Shown here: positions 6,299 through 9,239 of the stretch, piece after piece
How the letters are laid out: the number at the start of each line of letters is the position of its first letter
How positions within the stretch are numbered: position 1 is the stretch's first letter
From: Parcubacteria group bacterium
GTDB taxonomy: Bacteria > Patescibacteriota > Minisyncoccia > UBA6257 > JAAZHW01
DNA: 9,239 bases
Assembly: GCA_012510515.1 (NCBI GenBank)
Contig: JAAZHW010000019.1
Coordinates: 1-9,239 of the forward strand
Direction: 5' to 3'
The notes under the pieces: generated by a model
What the model was told of the DNA's origin: nothing
Database searches by the model: none
The model's input: only the letters and a program-made list of their open reading frames with translations
Translations under genes and position numbers: made by a program

Positions 6299-7516
6299 TT
6301 ATATTCCTCCTATTTGAGAAGTCATTTGATAAACCGGTAAAATAACAGCGATGGCAATACCACCAACAATTAATCCAATAAATAAAAGCATAATTGGCTC
6401 AAAAACAGCTACTAAGGATTTTACCGAAGCATCTATCTCGCTGTCATAAAAATCTGATAAGGTTACTAATACTTCTTCGGTATGACCAGCTTTTTCTCCA
6501 ACAGCAATTAAAGTTCTAATAGTTTGGGGAAAAACCTCTTCTTTTCTCATTGCATCACCCAAAGTCATTCCCTTCATAATTCCTTCTTCGGCAATACGAA
6601 TTAAAGCTTGACGCATTTCTTCATTGCCGACAGTAGTAGCAGTAATTTCTAAATTTTCCAAAATGGGCAATCCGGCTTTCATTAAAGAACCGAAAGTAAC
6701 AGCAAAACGCTGATAAGACATTTTAGATAAAACTCCTTTTACTACCGGTATTTTAAAAGTTAATCTTTGGAAAAAAGCTTTACCCACCAAACTAGTTTTA
6801 TAAAAAACTATTAAACCAACAACTAAAGCTACAACAAAAATTAGAAGATAAATTCCGTAATCAGAAAGAAATCCTGAAATATTAAAAATTATTTTAGTTA
6901 ATGCTGGCATTTCCATGTCACCTCCCTGAAATAAAGTACCCATTTTAGGAATAGCATAAGTAACAAGCAAAATAATAATAGCAATAGAAGCCACTACTAA
7001 AATAATAGGATAAATCAAAGCCGACTTAATTTTTTGTTGAAGATCTTTTTGTTTTTCTAACGAAACACTTAATTCTGAAAAAACACTTTCTAAATTACCA
7101 GAAGCTTCTCCTGCTCTAATTAAATTTGTAAAAACCGGAGAGAAAATTTTTGGATATTGTTCAAATGTCTTATAAAATGGCTGCCCTTTTGCTAAATTTT
7201 CTCTTACTTCAATTAAAAAAGATCGAACAGCTGGCTTTTCAAAATCAGCAATTAAAATATCAATGGCCTTAAAAATATCTGTTCCTACCTTTAACATTAA
7301 AGATAGATATCGAGTTAAAAGAATTTGATCATCAACATTAATACCTGAACCGAAAAGGCCGCTTTTTAATTTTGTCTTAGTAACAATCAATTCTAAATTA
7401 ATAGGGTTTAATTCATGACTTTTAAGAAATTCCAAAGCCTTACTTTCGTTTTCAAAATCCCCCTCACCTTCAATTATTTTTCCTTCTTTATTTGAAGCTC
7501 TGTATCTATATAACAT
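6299..7516 (-). CDS. pilC: Type IV pilus inner-membrane platform protein PilC (GspF family)
   Basis: 405 residues, the usual size. PilC spans the inner membrane, couples to the PilB ATPase from the cytoplasm and feeds pilins into the growing fibre. Seen: an N-terminal small domain (YRYRASNKEGKIIEGE), then two T2SSF repeats at about 65-190 and 268-395. Each carries the family signature: LIRAGEASGNLESVF (132-146) in the first and LIAVGEKAGHTEEVL (336-350) in the second. Membrane helices are at about 169-189, 219-239 and 370-394; the cytoplasmic helical bundles precede them. The ATG at 7516 follows the pilB stop by 3 nt, and a weak AGAGA lies at about -10. The pair pilB-pilC in this order is standard in type IV pilus and Com pseudopilus operons. 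No damage or missing segment is seen. Confidence 0.95.
   Translation of the reverse strand: MLYRYRASNKEGKIIEGEGDFENESKALEFLKSHELNPINLELIVTKTKLKSGLFGSGINVDDQILLTRYLSLMLKVGTDIFKAIDILIADFEKPAVRSFLIEVRENLAKGQPFYKTFEQYPKIFSPVFTNLIRAGEASGNLESVFSELSVSLEKQKDLQQKIKSALIYPIILVVASIAIIILLVTYAIPKMGTLFQGGDMEMPALTKIIFNISGFLSDYGIYLLIFVVALVVGLIVFYKTSLVGKAFFQRLTFKIPVVKGVLSKMSYQRFAVTFGSLMKAGLPILENLEITATTVGNEEMRQALIRIAEEGIMKGMTLGDAMRKEEVFPQTIRTLIAVGEKAGHTEEVLVTLSDFYDSEIDASVKSLVAVFEPIMLLFIGLIVGGIAIAVILPVYQMTSQIGGI
6306..6311 (-). promoter_or_regulatory. Strong Shine-Dalgarno site for the FimT/GspH-like gene
   Basis: The minus strand reads AGGAGG, 11 nt before the ATG at 6294. It is formed by the Gly-Gly codons just before the pilC stop (GGAGGAATATAA). 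It supports the chosen start. The other starts in the operon lack a comparable site; pilC has only a weak AGAGA. Confidence 0.75.
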
Positions 7517-7519
7517 ATT

Positions 7520-9229
7520 TTATTCTCTTATAACTCTTAATATTTCTTCGACAGTTGTCATTCCTAATTGCGCTTTTTTTAAACCATCTTCCATCATAGA
7601 AACCATTCCTTTTTCTTGAGCTTTATTTCTTAAATTATCTAACGAAAAATCTGGTTCATTAATTAACCTTCTTAAATCTTCATCAAAATTTAAAGCTTCA
7701 AAAATACCTATTTGCCCTTTATAACCTGTATTATTACAAATCTGACACCCCTTTCCCCTGTATAATATATTAGGTATTTCCATTTCTTTGCCTTCTATTT
7801 CTTTAAATTGTCTTTTTAATGATTCGACTATTTCTTCATCGGGTTCGTATGACTCAATGCAATCTTTACAAATTCTTCTGACTAAACGTTGAGCGACAAC
7901 GGTGTTTAATACAGCCGAAATTAAAAAACTTGGAACCTTCATATCAATTAAACGCGGCACCGCTGTTGGGGCGTCATTAGTATGTAAAGATGACAAAACT
8001 AAATGACCAGTTAATGCCGAATTAACAGCAATTTCAGCTGTTTCTTCGTCACGAATTTCACCAATAAGAATAATATTGGGATCTTGACGTAAAATTGATC
8101 TTAACCCCGTGGCAAAAGTAACTCCCGCTTGAGGATTAACCTGAGTTTGATTAGCATAGGGAATATAATATTCAATAGGATCTTCAATGGTAACAATATT
8201 AACCTCTGGTCTATTTAACATATTCAAAGTAGAGTACAAAGTTGTTGTTTTACCAGATCCCGTTGGACCAGTTACCAAAAACATCCCGTAACTTTTTCTT
8301 ATACTTTCTTCAACTAATTTTATAGTTTCATCAAGCATTCCTAATTCTTTTAAACTCATTGGCTTGGCAGTTGCTTTTAATAAACGCATTGCTATTTTTT
8401 CGCCATAAAAAGTTGGCATAATAGAAACACGAATATCCATCGCTTCACCTAAAGCTTCATAACGAAAACGACCATCTTGGGGTTTTCTGTGTTCGTCAAT
8501 TTTTAAATTTGCTAATAATTTGATTCTAGCCACAATGGCTGGATGAACTTCTTTGGGAATGCGAATTATTTCATGAAGAACACCATCAATTCGAAAACGA
8601 ATTAAAACTGTTTCTCTTAATACTTCAATGTGAATATCAGAGGTATTTAAAGAAATAGCATAAGCTAAAATTCCATCAACAATATTAATAATAGGCAATT
8701 CCTCGGCCACTTCATTTTCTCTCATTAATTTTAAACGAGCTGTTTCACGAATATTATCTTCTATTACCTTTTTAAAATCCTCTACTACTTCTTTGCCATA
8801 TAACGAATAAACATAATCTAAATCTCTACTGGTAGTTAAAAAAACCTTAACTGACATATTAGTATATTTTTCCACAAAATTTATTGTTTCTAAATCACCC
8901 GGATCTTCCATGGCTAAATAAAGAAATCCATTGTCATCCTTATCAAAAACAGCAATTCTTCTCGTTCGAGCCATTTCTTCTGATATAATAGATAGTACTG
9001 ATTTTTTAATTAAACGTCCGCGTAATTTAATAACGGGAGTTTTAAAAAATTCCGAATACAACTGATAGACATAATCTTCAGAAATAAAACCTCGAGAAAC
9101 TAAAATATCAATAATATTTTGACCCGTTCTTTGAGAATCTTCTAAAGCTATTTGAAAAACTTCTGGAGAAATAAGGTTATTATCTACTAAAAATTCTTTA
9201 ATTTTTTCTAATGGTAAACGTAAAGCCAT
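7520..9229 (-). CDS. pilB: Type IV pilus assembly ATPase PilB (GspE family)
   Basis: 569 residues, normal for PilB. Hexameric cytoplasmic ATPase that powers pilus extension. Seen in order: an N-terminal MshEN/T2SSE_N region (1-150); the N2 domain with DIHIE (198-202) and FRIDG (212-216); Walker A GPTGSGKT (321-328); Asp box TIEDPIEY (347-354); Walker B LIGEIRDEET (388-397); His box LSSLHTND (412-419); and the zinc-binding cysteines Cys454/Cys457 and Cys495/Cys498. The four cysteines mark extension ATPases (PilB/GspE) and distinguish it from the retraction ATPase PilT. In the N-terminal repeats (FLVDNNLIS and ILVSRGFIS) the Arg-Leu-Gly that starts c-di-GMP-binding MshEN motifs is replaced by KIK and NII, so c-di-GMP control is unlikely. 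ATG at 9229, ten bases from the window edge; the frame remains open upstream, but MALRLPLEK is a typical PilB N-terminus. First gene of the visible operon. Confidence 0.96.
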   Translation of the reverse strand: MALRLPLEKIKEFLVDNNLISPEVFQIALEDSQRTGQNIIDILVSRGFISEDYVYQLYSEFFKTPVIKLRGRLIKKSVLSIISEEMARTRRIAVFDKDDNGFLYLAMEDPGDLETINFVEKYTNMSVKVFLTTSRDLDYVYSLYGKEVVEDFKKVIEDNIRETARLKLMRENEVAEELPIINIVDGILAYAISLNTSDIHIEVLRETVLIRFRIDGVLHEIIRIPKEVHPAIVARIKLLANLKIDEHRKPQDGRFRYEALGEAMDIRVSIMPTFYGEKIAMRLLKATAKPMSLKELGMLDETIKLVEESIRKSYGMFLVTGPTGSGKTTTLYSTLNMLNRPEVNIVTIEDPIEYYIPYANQTQVNPQAGVTFATGLRSILRQDPNIILIGEIRDEETAEIAVNSALTGHLVLSSLHTNDAPTAVPRLIDMKVPSFLISAVLNTVVAQRLVRRICKDCIESYEPDEEIVESLKRQFKEIEGKEMEIPNILYRGKGCQICNNTGYKGQIGIFEALNFDEDLRRLINEPDFSLDNLRNKAQEKGMVSMMEDGLKKAQLGMTTVEEILRVIRE

Positions 9230-9239
9230 AAATTTAAAA

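Noticed and set aside
8868..8876. Second DnaA box (TTTTCCACA)
   Set aside because: It has one mismatch and lies inside the pilB coding sequence; probably chance.

Overview
This AT-rich window (all eight stop codons are TAA, with many A and T runs) looks like a chromosomal segment of a Patescibacteria (Candidate Phyla Radiation) bacterium. That is inferred from three things: a compact type IV pilus operon with a fused PilM-PilN, a nucleoside diphosphate kinase of the long form with an insertion, and a very low-GC genome with few Shine-Dalgarno sites. No marker gene in the window fixes the taxon.

Layout. Positions 1-1953 (+) hold most of a membrane glycosyltransferase of the PMT/GT39 type whose true start lies left of the window. 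Positions 1954-2189 are intergenic and hold a perfect DnaA-box 9-mer, a consensus TATAAT -10 element, and a sequence of about 127 nt (2031-2157) that folds into one long hairpin with a large open bubble in its middle. This is the architecture of 6S RNA, the RNA polymerase decoy. It is followed by a strong Rho-independent terminator usable from both strands. Positions 2190-9229 (-) hold one tightly packed gene set read right to left: pilB, pilC, a FimT/GspH-like minor pilin, a PilV-like minor pilin with an extra C-terminal module, a PilX/GspK-like minor pilin without Glu5, a pilM-pilN fusion, and ndk. The gaps are 3, 4, 30, 14, 40 and 4 nt, so co-transcription is likely. The operon promoter would lie right of the window.

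How the genes work together. PilB (assembly ATPase), PilC (inner-membrane platform) and PilM-PilN (cytoplasmic ring/alignment protein) form the engine of a type IV pilus. The three prepilin-like proteins are candidate minor pilins that would prime the fibre and sit at its tip. The major pilin, prepilin peptidase PilD, retraction ATPase PilT and PilO are not in the window. ndk, a housekeeping nucleotide enzyme, is the last gene of the set. The most interesting items are the candidate 6S-like RNA, the PilM-PilN fusion with degenerate nucleotide-binding loops, and the minor pilin with an apparent adhesin-like C-terminal domain.
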